A stretch of 64,000 bases of DNA. It comes from Marinobacter sp. Arc7-DN-1. GTDB lineage: Bacteria; Pseudomonadota; Gammaproteobacteria; Pseudomonadales; Oleiphilaceae. The DNA is taken from NCBI RefSeq assembly GCF_003441595.1, contig NZ_CP031848.1, positions 62,001 through 126,000 of the forward strand, given 5' to 3'. Below, piece after piece: positions 37,025 through 45,364 of this stretch. The notes below the pieces were generated by a model. It had not been told where the DNA came from and searched no databases. It saw only the letters and a list, made by a program, of their open reading frames with translations. A program made the position numbers and the translations under genes. Positions within the stretch are counted from its first letter, which is position 1; each line of letters starts with the position of its first letter.

Positions 37025-38995
37025 GTGGCTAATCCCGGTTCCGATCCCGACACCAACGCCATTGTAGAGGCGTTTGACGAGGCCCTGGAGCAGCTTGCGC
37101 TTGCGCACCAGAGCGACCCCGAGGCGCCTAATACAGAGGTGCTGGAAGCGGCACTTCATGTTATAGAAGCGCCCGACGGACTAGACGCGTTGTACGCTCG
37201 GGTACCGGCGATGGAAGCCAAGGGCGTATTTACCAACAGTGACTGGGACCAGCCTGTCATTCTGCGGCCTGCGCTGGCCGTGCGAACGTTACGGCATGGG
37301 GCTCCGGCCTATACATCCATCGAAGCCCTGAGTGAGCTTCGCCTGCTTGCCGTGGCCATGGGTGATTATCGCCACCCCGGAATTTCAGCGGAACAGGCCA
37401 GAAACTTTCTGACCCAAGTGACCGCGCTGAACCTGGACCTGCTATCAGGTCAGATGAGCGAAGCGGATAGAGAGCGGCCACAAGGGCTTGGACACATCGT
37501 CAATTTGCTCTACCAGTACCTGCTCAACAGGCTTGGCTATGAGAGTATTCTCGACAGCCTGGTGGATGAAGTACGCCGTCTGCTGGCCCAGCGCCCAATA
37601 CAAACAGACAGCATCAAGCAGATGGTCAGCCAGATTGCCAAATGCCTGTTTGATCCGGCAATCGAGACATCGGGCATGGACAAAGCCGCTCGTCTTGTCA
37701 GCGCTTTGTTCGGTCCAACGATAGGCTGCCGCGATGATCCGGGCTTTGCGATCTACGGCGAACGTCTGGCCGCCATGGACGAACACGCGTTAGCTGAAGA
37801 GGCGCAAGGCTTTGCCAGCGCGATGCATGATACGGGCATGGTTTCCTCTTATCATCCTATGCTGTTACGACACTTGCGGGGACACCGGGATGACCTGATA
37901 CCTCTGGCATTGGGCCTGAGTATCACCGGCAACGATGTCCTCCAAAGCTATCGTCAGATCGTGCTCAAACTGATTGACGAAGTTGTTCATCCGGAAACCA
38001 GTCAGGCTGTCTATGGCCTGGCTATGTTTCTTGAACGCGGCTCTCTGTTCACACCTCCAGTAGCTGCAGGCCTGTGGCGGCAACTCGAACTGAAATTGTG
38101 CCAAGCGGCGTCCGACAGACTGAGCGCAGTTTTCGGTGATGCGCACCCTCCAAGGGTGTATTTGCTGGCTGGTATACTGAGCCTTCTGGGGCAGCCGTTG
38201 GGTGTTGGCCAGGGTAATAACCCGACCTGCCAATCGGTCATCGGCCTTTCCATGTGGTCGTTCAACGACGCCGATTTTCTGCTGCAGTTGGTGGCCTGGG
38301 CCGCCCGTGATGACGATGTCGTTATGCGCTTTGAGGGCCAAACGATCACCTCGCAACACCTGGAAGCAGGCCTTGCGAAAGAACCTCCAACCGATGTCGA
38401 TCCGGTTTCACTGATTCTGACACCTCATCTTGACCGGATTTATGCCGAAATGGGGCGACTATGCGGGGTACGCGATGACGACCTGCATCGCTGGATCAAT
38501 CCGGAAATGTATGGCTGGTGGGTAGGGCATGGCTTTCTAAGCGTCATTAGTCGGGAGACAGGGAAGATCCATGAGTACGACGAGTTCATCCGCCACTTCT
38601 ATGCCTGCTATCACCCGTATTTCAACGGCAATATTCCCGTTATTCATCCGCAACCCGCCGGCATCGCGGTAACCGATAGTGGAGGGCGACTCGTTGGACG
38701 CCATGCCATAACAATCATCCGGGTTAACCTTGATAGCCACGGCGAGATGCGCACCTACTTTTTCAATCCCAATAACGACAGCGGCCAGGATTGGGGCCAG
38801 GGCATTAGCTGCTCAACCGAAAAGAATGGTGAGCGCCATGGCGAAGCGTCGCTGCCATTCGCAGAGTTTGCTTCGCGTTTGTGTGTATTTCATTACGACC
38901 CGAGAGAACTGGGGGACAGGTCGGTGGTTCCGGAAACAGACGTTGCGCGCGCCACAGAGCTCGGCCGCACCAGTTGGGCTGCAAGTTATGAGTAA
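37025..38995 (+). CDS. Large hypothetical protein with a possible papain-like Cys-His-Asn triad
   Basis: A 657-residue cytosolic protein (no signal or TM) that I do not recognise by name. GTG at 37025 is preferred, with AAGGAA six bases upstream; an in-frame ATG at 37004 and TTG at 36983 are alternatives. The first 370 residues look helical. Then comes GVGQGNNPTCQSVIGLSMW with C402, later GRHAITIIRVN with H560 and YFFNPNNDSGQDWG with N581. Cys-His-Asn in this order and spacing is the pattern of papain-fold hydrolases. The activity is inferred, not shown. The gene stands alone between the two palindromic elements. Confidence 0.7.
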   Translation: MANPGSDPDTNAIVEAFDEALEQLALAHQSDPEAPNTEVLEAALHVIEAPDGLDALYARVPAMEAKGVFTNSDWDQPVILRPALAVRTLRHGAPAYTSIEALSELRLLAVAMGDYRHPGISAEQARNFLTQVTALNLDLLSGQMSEADRERPQGLGHIVNLLYQYLLNRLGYESILDSLVDEVRRLLAQRPIQTDSIKQMVSQIAKCLFDPAIETSGMDKAARLVSALFGPTIGCRDDPGFAIYGERLAAMDEHALAEEAQGFASAMHDTGMVSSYHPMLLRHLRGHRDDLIPLALGLSITGNDVLQSYRQIVLKLIDEVVHPETSQAVYGLAMFLERGSLFTPPVAAGLWRQLELKLCQAASDRLSAVFGDAHPPRVYLLAGILSLLGQPLGVGQGNNPTCQSVIGLSMWSFNDADFLLQLVAWAARDDDVVMRFEGQTITSQHLEAGLAKEPPTDVDPVSLILTPHLDRIYAEMGRLCGVRDDDLHRWINPEMYGWWVGHGFLSVISRETGKIHEYDEFIRHFYACYHPYFNGNIPVIHPQPAGIAVTDSGGRLVGRHAITIIRVNLDSHGEMRTYFFNPNNDSGQDWGQGISCSTEKNGERHGEASLPFAEFASRLCVFHYDPRELGDRSVVPETDVARATELGRTSWAASYE

Positions 38996-39018
38996 GACGC
39001 CGGACACATAGCTCTTTA

Positions 39019-39063
39019 CCCCATGCCAGCAGGTTTACCTTCAAAAACTCCTGAGGCATGGGG
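39019..39063 (+). terminator. Hairpin downstream of the 657-aa protein gene
   Basis: A perfect 9-bp stem (CCCCATGCC / GGCATGGGG) with a 27-base loop lies 23 bases past the stop. The loop is long and there is no T-tract, so it may be only a secondary structure. The rest of the gap to 39219 holds the promoter region of the next gene. Confidence 0.4.
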
Positions 39064-39218
39064 CAGGCTCCTGGAGATCAGAGCGGATGACTGGCCCGGT
39101 TATTCAGAGTACACCTTGGATAACATTTTCGATACTGACTCCTTCTGAGGGAGCGGCCCCGTACCGCCTATCCAGGACATTTTGTCTGACTTGCATACCC
39201 AATTCGATGGAGAATCCT

Positions 39219-39632
39219 ATGAAAAGATTACATACATTCGCATTTTATGTGTTGGTTACACCGACCATAGCGTTAGGTTCAGGCGTAGTACTTGCTGCCC
39301 AGCCAACGACTGGCTCGGAGGTTTCCCAGGGACAGCAGGGTTACAAGCAGGATCAGGACGCGACCAAGTCAACGACCGCGAATCTTCAAGCTGACAAGAA
39401 AATGAACGACCAGGCCGGCATGCAGAGCCGGAGTTATATGGACGCTGCCCCGGCTAATGGTATGCACGCGAGCAAGCTGATTGGTGCTGAGGTTAAAACC
39501 ACCGGTGAGGAAAACGTGGCGATTAGCTGGGATAAAGTGATGAAATCCGGCACTGCTGATAAGCAGGAACTGCGGATTGACGAGAGCCGTGACGCTCTGC
39601 TCTCTGCACCGGAGTATAAAAAGCAGAAGTGA
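39219..39632 (+). CDS. Secreted PRC-barrel-like protein with internally shortened barrel
   Basis: A 137-residue exported protein. ATG 39219 follows GGAGA and gives a signal peptide (FAFYVLVTPTIALGSGVVLAAQ). A Gln/Asp-rich linker follows, then MHASKLIGAEVKTTGEE and NVAISWDKVMKSGTADKQEL, ending RDALLSAPEYKKQK. These ends match the start and end of PRC-barrel domains (ASKIIGA..., VAVPWDKV..., REELRSAPxY), but the middle, usually about 35 residues, is missing, as if deleted in frame. Role unknown; such proteins are common as periplasmic stress proteins. Confidence 0.65.
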   Translation: MKRLHTFAFYVLVTPTIALGSGVVLAAQPTTGSEVSQGQQGYKQDQDATKSTTANLQADKKMNDQAGMQSRSYMDAAPANGMHASKLIGAEVKTTGEENVAISWDKVMKSGTADKQELRIDESRDALLSAPEYKKQK

Positions 39633-39770
39633 AACCTGGCCCCTCATTTAGGGGGCGGATGAGTAAACAGCAGGGGCGAAAGCCTCTGCTGTCTGCTTCA
39701 TCCTCAATATAGGAGTTGGATATCCGGAAACCGGACAGTGGTAAAGCAGATTGTTGGCTTCATAAGAAAA

Positions 39771-39798
39771 AACGGCCGTCGCCGGGGGCGAGGCCGTT
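39771..39798 (-). terminator. Intrinsic terminator for the small membrane protein gene
   Basis: On the minus strand AACGGCC...GGCCGTT is followed at once by TTTTTTC. The 7-bp stem and T-tract make a strong terminator, located 64 bases past the stop of the 24-residue microprotein. It supports that a minus-strand transcript is present here. Confidence 0.8.
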
Positions 39799-39861
39799 GA
39801 GAAAAGGCTCTTGGAGGGTCCATAGCCATTCTGCTATTAGGGGCCTTTAAAGGCACCCAAC

Positions 39862-39936
39862 TCAACCAATGCCAACAAAGGAAAGAATCACCAAAACGAT
39901 AACCACGGCACCGACGATATAGATGATATTGTTCAC
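39862..39936 (-). CDS. 24-residue single-TM microprotein
   Basis: A tiny gene. GTG at 39936 is preceded by a full AGGAGGT ribosome-binding site (39941-39947) and ends TGA at 39862. The product is almost one TM helix: MNNIIYIVGAVVIVLVIL followed by SFVGIG. An ATG at 39996 in the same frame would give a 44-residue form with a charged leader (RRKDEGATRIRDLEAKE); the AGGAGGT favours the short form. A terminator follows on the same strand. Similar 20-30-residue membrane peptides occur in proteobacteria, but their function is unknown. Confidence 0.6.
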   Translation of the reverse strand: MNNIIYIVGAVVIVLVILSFVGIG

Positions 39937-39996
39937 GCGCACCTCCTTGGCTTCCAAATCCCGAATCCTGGTTGCGCCCTCGTCCTTGCGGCGCAT

Positions 39997-40433
39997 GATG
40001 TAACGTCCTGTTTAGGCTGTTCCTTCGCCTCATCCAGGCACAGAATAGGTTATTAGTGTTATCTGGTCTGTTCGCTATCACACAGAGTAAAAAAAGAGAA
40101 AATAGGGCCGGCTTGCTGCGTGCGCAGATCGAACGCCGCGCGCATTCATTGACCGGATTGTTTGCCTTTACCCGGCTGGGATGGTCGTTTTCCGAACAAC
40201 ATTTCCTTACCAATCTACGATCGACACGTCTTGGGGTTGTCAGTAACCTTACCTGGCGACTCGAGTCTTGATATCGCGGGAATGCCCCATCTGGTTTGGG
40301 CATAAGCGAAGGCTTTGTCGGTGCGGTGGTGCACCTACTCGTTGTCCGGTACCTGAGTCCCCACGCACCTTCAAAAAAGCGCTCTGACTGGGTCGATTCC
40401 GGTGTTTTCAGTTATCTCTGTTCGGAGACTGCA
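39997..40433. other. Intergenic gap, nothing recognised
   Basis: Between the microprotein and the matrixin gene lie about 430 bases with no convincing gene on either strand; only open frames without ribosome-binding sites are present. The end contains the matrixin promoter region. Confidence 0.5.
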
Positions 40434-41180
40434 GTGCGAACAGTCACGGCTGCACGCCTTTTCAAGCAAACGTTGATAATGGCCGTTCTCCTGCCACTGG
40501 CGCTTCCATCGTCTGCCGATAACGGAGAAGGCGGTTATCGGCTACTTGAACTGGACGGCTACAAGGTCAAGTGGGGCGAGCAGACATTAGGGGTAGGGGC
40601 AAGCATCAGCTACGCCTTTGCCGACGAGACGCTGCGGTTCGATGATGCGCGCAACTGTCGTGATCTGGCGCCGATGAAGGCGCTTTCCGGGCAGGATATC
40701 CCCTTCGAGAGGCTGGTGCGGGAGACGGAAGAGGCGTTTCGGGTTTGGGAACGCGCTGCTGATCTCTCATTCCACCGGGTTGCCGATATCCGGGATGCGG
40801 ATATCATTCTCGGTGCACAAGGTCAGCCGCGCATGCAGGCTTTCGCCAATGTGTCCTACGGGCCCGATGAGAAAGAGGGCGTGCGCGCCATCGACCAGTC
40901 CCTCGTGTGCCTGAACCCCGACCACAAGTGGAAGGTCGGGTTTGACGGCGACAACGATGTCTACGATATCCGCTATACGCTGATTCATGAAATCGGTCAC
41001 GCCATTGGCCTGGATCACCCAGGACCATCCGGGCAAGTGATGGGGTTTCGATATACCGAAGCGTTCGCCGAGCTGCAGCCCGGCGATCTGCGCGGCGTCC
41101 AGCGGCTCTATGGGCGTGGCGCCAATGATGGCCAACTGGCCAACGGCCCCGACCCCCATCTCTTTAAGCCAGCGCTTTAA
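40434..41180 (+). CDS. Secreted matrixin-like zinc metalloprotease
   Basis: A 248-residue protein of the metzincin clan (M10-like). GTG at 40434, with GGAG seven bases before, gives a signal peptide (LIMAVLLPLALPSSADN); an ATG at 40296 would put this signal deep inside. The catalytic motif HEIGHAIGLDH (zinc His-His-His with the family Gly) is followed by SGQVMGF, the Met-turn. The N-part has ADLSFHRVADIRDADIILG, a typical matrixin stretch before the active site. There is no pro-domain cysteine switch, so activation is unclear. It lies next to palindromic element copy 2. Confidence 0.85.
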   Translation: MRTVTAARLFKQTLIMAVLLPLALPSSADNGEGGYRLLELDGYKVKWGEQTLGVGASISYAFADETLRFDDARNCRDLAPMKALSGQDIPFERLVRETEEAFRVWERAADLSFHRVADIRDADIILGAQGQPRMQAFANVSYGPDEKEGVRAIDQSLVCLNPDHKWKVGFDGDNDVYDIRYTLIHEIGHAIGLDHPGPSGQVMGFRYTEAFAELQPGDLRGVQRLYGRGANDGQLANGPDPHLFKPAL

Positions 41181-41285
41181 CACAAGTTGTAACCCAGACC
41201 TACCTATAAGCCCAGGCTCCATTGTCCTGAAACGCATCGGAAGCATCACTGGTGTCGCTGAACCGGTTCTTACGCTTGCTCAATC

Positions 41286-41453
41286 CCAGCAGCCTGTCGG
41301 ACTTAAGGCTGATCTACTGTGCCGGTGGGAAAGCGGCTCAAATTTTCCGGATTTTTCGTTACATAGAACCACTATGCGCCTCAAATTCCAAAAAATTTGC
41401 GCTCGCTTTCCCACCTTGCTCGTGACGATCACTTAAGTCCGACAGGCTGCTGG
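41286..41453. mobile_element. Palindromic MITE-like element, copy 2
   Basis: Same element as at 36530-36691: the 160-bp core 41290-41449 differs at only four positions. Here the inverted termini extend to 22 bp (CCAGCAGCCTGTCGGACTTAAG and complement) because the flanks CCAG / CTGG are symmetric too. It lies between the matrixin gene and eptA. The remaining gap to 41650 holds the eptA leader and promoter and nothing else I recognise. Confidence 0.85.
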
Positions 41454-41650
41454 AAAACCCCATCGGGGATGTTTGGGGGTTTCCGAGCGGGCCGGCGGGT
41501 AGCATCAAATCCTGGCCATTCCTCCGAGACCGCGGTTAAGTTTCAATTAAGGTTTGTCTGCCAAACTGCCGGCGTCTGGTATAGGGCCTGCGGGTTTTCC
41601 GCAGTCCCGCCCTGATGGTCGCGGACAACCTGTTTTTTATCTGAGGTAGC

Positions 41651-43276
41651 ATGAAACGTTTCTGGCAGAATCTGGCTGTCATGAATAAATCGACACTGAT
41701 TGTTCTGGTGTCCATATTCCTGATGGCGTTCGATAACCGTGCGTTCTTTTCGAACATAATCGAGGTCTATCCACTGAACCTGGATAATGCCGCGTTTCTG
41801 ATCTCCCTGGCGGTGGTCTTCGGTGCTGCCCTGATCGTGATTCTTTCTCTGGTGTGTTATCGCTATTCCACCAAGCCGGTATTGATCACGATCCTGATGC
41901 TCTCCTCCTTTGCCGCCTATTTCATGGACAGCTATAACACGGTGATCGATACCGACATGCTGCGTAACGTGGCGCAGACTAATGTGTCTGAAGCGTCGGA
42001 TCTGATGTCAGGCACCCTGGCGGTGTACGTGATTTTGCTGGGCATTCTGCCGTCATTGTTTGTGTACCGCGTCCAACTCACTACCGGAACGGTTCGGCGG
42101 GATATTCTGTCAACCGCCAAACTGGCGTCAATCTCTCTGGGTGTTGGCGTGCTGACCGTCGTGATCTTCAGTAATTTCTATGCCTCTTTTATCCGGGAAC
42201 ATAAGATACTGAGGTATTACGCCAATCCGTCTTTTTACCTTGTCTCGACCTTCAAGTTTGCCGGTAGCGCCATTGAAAGCAGCAGCCTGCCGTTTAAAAT
42301 GATTGCCCAGGATGCCAAGGCCGCACCGCCGGAGCGCCCGCGTGAGCTGACTATTATGGTGGTTGGCGAAACCGCAAGAGCGGACCGGTTTTCACTGAAT
42401 GGCTATGAGCGTGAGACCAACCCCGAACTGGCGAAAAACAATGTCATCAGTTTTTCGGACTTCTGGTCCTGCGGAACGTCGACGGCTGCGTCTGTGCCCT
42501 GCATGTTTTCCGTGTATGGCCAGTCGGACTACGATCAGAAAAAAGCCGAATCCACCGAAAACGTACTGGATATTATCGCTCGCGCCGGCGTTAACGTACT
42601 GTGGCTCGACAATAATTCCGACTCCAAGGGCGTGGCCGATCGGATAACGTACCGTGATTTCAAAACATCGGAGAACAATCCGGACTGCAATGATGAAGAG
42701 TGCCGGGACACCGGAATGCTGGCGGACCTGCAGGAGTACATTGATGCCCACCCGAAAGGGGATATCCTGATCGTGTTGCACCAGATGGGCAATCACGGGC
42801 CAGCTTATTACAAGCGTTACCCAAAGGCGTTCGAAAAGTATACGCCGGTCTGCCAAACCAACCAGCTAGAGGACTGCAGCAAGGAATCCATCAACAATGC
42901 CTACGACAACGCGATTCTGTATACCGATTTTTTTCTGTCAAAAGTGATTGATGTGCTCAGGCGTAATACGGCCGAGTTTGAAACCGGGCTGTTCTACCTG
43001 AGTGACCACGGTGAATCATTGGGTGAATTTGACATGTACCTGCACGGCCTGCCGCTGTTTATTGCGCCCGAGGCCCAGCGTCATGTTCCGGTGGTCATGT
43101 GGTTCTCCGACAACTTTTCCGGCGTGAACGAGAAAGCCCTGCAAGCCAGCAAGGACCGGACCATGAATCAGGATTGGGTATTCCACACGCTGCTGGGGCT
43201 GTTTGATGTGCGTACCGATGTTTACAAGCCGAACCTCGATATCCTCAATATCTCCGGGCCTGTAAAACAGGGTTAG
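41651..43276 (+). CDS. eptA: Phosphoethanolamine transferase, EptA type
   Basis: A 541-residue inner-membrane enzyme that transfers phosphoethanolamine from phosphatidylethanolamine to lipid A. Five N-terminal TM segments (TLIVLVSIFLMAFDN, AFLISLAVVFGAALIVIL, etc.) precede the sulfatase-like periplasmic domain with VVGETARADRFSLNGY (metal Glu), nucleophile Thr in SCGTSTAASVPCMFS, HQMGNHGPAYY and YLSDHGESLGE (metal Asp-His). Six conserved Cys stabilise the domain. GAGG lies upstream of ATG 41651. EptA homologues raise resistance to cationic peptides; no adjacent PmrAB-like regulator is in the window. Confidence 0.93.
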   Translation: MKRFWQNLAVMNKSTLIVLVSIFLMAFDNRAFFSNIIEVYPLNLDNAAFLISLAVVFGAALIVILSLVCYRYSTKPVLITILMLSSFAAYFMDSYNTVIDTDMLRNVAQTNVSEASDLMSGTLAVYVILLGILPSLFVYRVQLTTGTVRRDILSTAKLASISLGVGVLTVVIFSNFYASFIREHKILRYYANPSFYLVSTFKFAGSAIESSSLPFKMIAQDAKAAPPERPRELTIMVVGETARADRFSLNGYERETNPELAKNNVISFSDFWSCGTSTAASVPCMFSVYGQSDYDQKKAESTENVLDIIARAGVNVLWLDNNSDSKGVADRITYRDFKTSENNPDCNDEECRDTGMLADLQEYIDAHPKGDILIVLHQMGNHGPAYYKRYPKAFEKYTPVCQTNQLEDCSKESINNAYDNAILYTDFFLSKVIDVLRRNTAEFETGLFYLSDHGESLGEFDMYLHGLPLFIAPEAQRHVPVVMWFSDNFSGVNEKALQASKDRTMNQDWVFHTLLGLFDVRTDVYKPNLDILNISGPVKQG

Positions 43277-43290
43277 TAGCAGGGAGTGGT

Positions 43291-44367
43291 TTATTTACCT
43301 CCGCCAACATGCAGCAGCGCAATCGTGGGCCGAACCAGAAGCCGCATAACCCAACTGCCGACGTAAAGCGCCGGCAGCAGTATCACCAACCAACCCAGAA
43401 ACTGCACCAGCTTAACGGGATAGCCCAGCACGTCAGCCACCTCGGCGAAAAAGTCATTAATGATACTGGGGTGGGAGACCACAAGGTACCCAACGGCTAT
43501 TGCCGCTGGCCATTTCGCGTATCGGGCGCTGTTCAGCAACATCCGGCCGCTGTTGGCCACTCGGGTGGCGAGGGCTGCTGAGCGGGTGCTTCTGGCGGCA
43601 CCTTTAGTGGAAACCGCCACAGTGCGTCCCACGCGCAGTACCTTCAATGCGCTGGCGAACACGAGCACATCCACCGACGCCCAGCCAATGTCCGCTGCGG
43701 ACACGTCTTCACCCGTGCGGTGCCGGATCTCAAGGTTGCGGATTCCGCTGGCGAAAAACTGGTTTATGTTCTCCAGTACCCGTTCAGTCCTTACCCAGGT
43801 GATCTCTCCCTGCGCACTGACAACAAACTGGCCCAGGAAATCGTGGCCTTCCTCCTGGATGAAGCGGACGGCGTACCAGCCACGCTCCGCCGGACTCAGG
43901 TTGTCGGTTTCAGCGGTGCCTTGTTCTTCAGCAGACTGTGATTTGTCGCTTCCCGTGAAGTAGCCCTTGGCCTTCTGGTACTTGTTGGCCAGGGTGTTCA
44001 TCAGCTCGATCGAGCCGATGGGCCTGCCCAGGAAATAGTGGATGGGAGGGAGGATGTTTTCGCCATAGCGCCGAAGGATTTCACGGAATTCATCCTCTGG
44101 GCCATACAGGGGAAAGATCTCCCGGGTCATTTCCGGGTACCGGAGGTACGCGGCGCGGGCCTTGAGCAGGAGCAATTCGTCGTCCGCCATGTCCAGCAAA
44201 GCCGCCTGCACTTCCAGCGGTTCGTTTTCGATCCGGGGGAACTCGCGGAGGGTATCCTCCGCCTGAATTCTGATCAGCCTTTCCTCGATGGGCATGGGGC
44301 TGGAGCTGACGGCCGAGATGAGCGCGATCAGCAATGCCACACCGAGAATCAGCAAGAGTTTCTTCAC
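43291..44367 (-). CDS. Membrane-associated protein, intact paralogue of the 34279-34572 fragment
   Basis: A 358-residue protein I do not recognise. The N-terminal segment (KLLLILGVALLIALISAVSSS) is a TM/signal anchor, the middle 220 residues are soluble with helical charged stretches (EERLIRIQAEDTLREFP, YFTGSDKSQSAEEQG), and the C-terminal 90 residues carry two TM helices (IAVGYLVVSHP and LVQFLGWLVILLPALYVGSW) ending LLHVGGGK. A short decayed copy of that C-terminus lies at 34279-34572. It is convergent with eptA, 14 bp apart. Function unknown. Confidence 0.7.
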   Translation of the reverse strand: MKKLLLILGVALLIALISAVSSSPMPIEERLIRIQAEDTLREFPRIENEPLEVQAALLDMADDELLLLKARAAYLRYPEMTREIFPLYGPEDEFREILRRYGENILPPIHYFLGRPIGSIELMNTLANKYQKAKGYFTGSDKSQSAEEQGTAETDNLSPAERGWYAVRFIQEEGHDFLGQFVVSAQGEITWVRTERVLENINQFFASGIRNLEIRHRTGEDVSAADIGWASVDVLVFASALKVLRVGRTVAVSTKGAARSTRSAALATRVANSGRMLLNSARYAKWPAAIAVGYLVVSHPSIINDFFAEVADVLGYPVKLVQFLGWLVILLPALYVGSWVMRLLVRPTIALLHVGGGK

Positions 44368-44410
44368 AATGCTACCACCTGAGGGTCGGGCGCCGGTGTT
44401 GATATGAGAT

Positions 44411-45235
44411 TCAGCCGTGCTTTCGTTTGTACAGCCGAAGGATACCCCTCACAGTAACGTCCAACTGACTGCCTGTGGAGTAATCACCCGGCACCACATA
44501 GTTTGCTCTCTCTTCAGAGATGAGCTTCCCGATCTTTTCCTGTGTGCTCCGCTCGCCCCATTTCTCACCGTCGAATACCGCGAGACTGCATCCGCCTTGC
44601 GTCTTCACCATTTTCATGGCCGGAATATCCGTGTCGCCGTCACCAAAATAAATAACGTGATCAAAGGGGAAGGGGCGTTCCCCGGGTTCGATGTATTCAT
44701 TGATGGTGACGTTATCCCAGCTGTTCTCAATGCCCTTGTTGATGCGGAACAGGTACTGGGTCTTGGTGGTATAGTCGATGGCAACGGCGGGCCACTTCGC
44801 GTGCCCGGTGTTTTCATCGTAGTGGTAGCGGCAGCCGAAGATTTTCTTGAAATGCTTCGCCACCGGCGTTCCGCGAATCATCTCCTCCAGCCCGCTTGAG
44901 ACGATGTAATGGCTCAGGGCAATGCCCTGGTCGCTGGCAAAGCGATTGATGGCATCAAACCAGTCCACCACACCGGGGAACAGGGGAATGGACTGGCCGT
45001 GCATCCGGAGTCTTTCAGGGGTCAACTCATCGTGCTTGCCCACATCGCGGGCGCGCTTGGCCAGCTCGCCGAGGTAGGTGAGGATCTCATCGCCATCCCG
45101 CTCGCGGTTCTTTCGGTTCACTTCGGGCCAGAAATCGGACTGTTCGCTCAAACCCAAAGCCGGCATCAGACCATGCTCGGCGCAGTTTCCGCGGGCGAGG
45201 GTGCCGTCGAAGTCATAGACGAGAGCGCATTGCAT
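44411..45235 (-). CDS. HAD-superfamily hydrolase
   Basis: A 274-residue phosphatase-like enzyme. Motif I is YDFDGTLARG (nucleophile and acid Asp), motif II the SHYIVSSGLEEMI region, and motif IV YFGDGDTDIPAMK. Cap residues lie between them and include LRMHGQSIPLFPGVVDWFDA. ATG 45235. Substrate is not evident; some homologues are annotated phosphoserine phosphatase-like. It lies 43 bases downstream of the membrane-protein gene on the same strand. Confidence 0.85.
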   Translation of the reverse strand: MQCALVYDFDGTLARGNCAEHGLMPALGLSEQSDFWPEVNRKNRERDGDEILTYLGELAKRARDVGKHDELTPERLRMHGQSIPLFPGVVDWFDAINRFASDQGIALSHYIVSSGLEEMIRGTPVAKHFKKIFGCRYHYDENTGHAKWPAVAIDYTTKTQYLFRINKGIENSWDNVTINEYIEPGERPFPFDHVIYFGDGDTDIPAMKMVKTQGGCSLAVFDGEKWGERSTQEKIGKLISEERANYVVPGDYSTGSQLDVTVRGILRLYKRKHG

Positions 45236-45364
45236 AGCGTTTTGCCTTCTTTGCAGTGGACATTACCAATGTTGTTTTGCCGCGGGTTCCCTGGCGGGAC
45301 AACAGTCCCGTGAATCGGATTCGTAACCCAAGGCGCCAGTGTATCGGGAACCCGACCCCGGTAT

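Noticed and set aside
39704..40303. A 199-codon minus-strand frame covering the microprotein region
   Set aside because: Very Arg-rich, no domain, crosses a strong terminator; the 24-residue frame has the ribosome-binding site.
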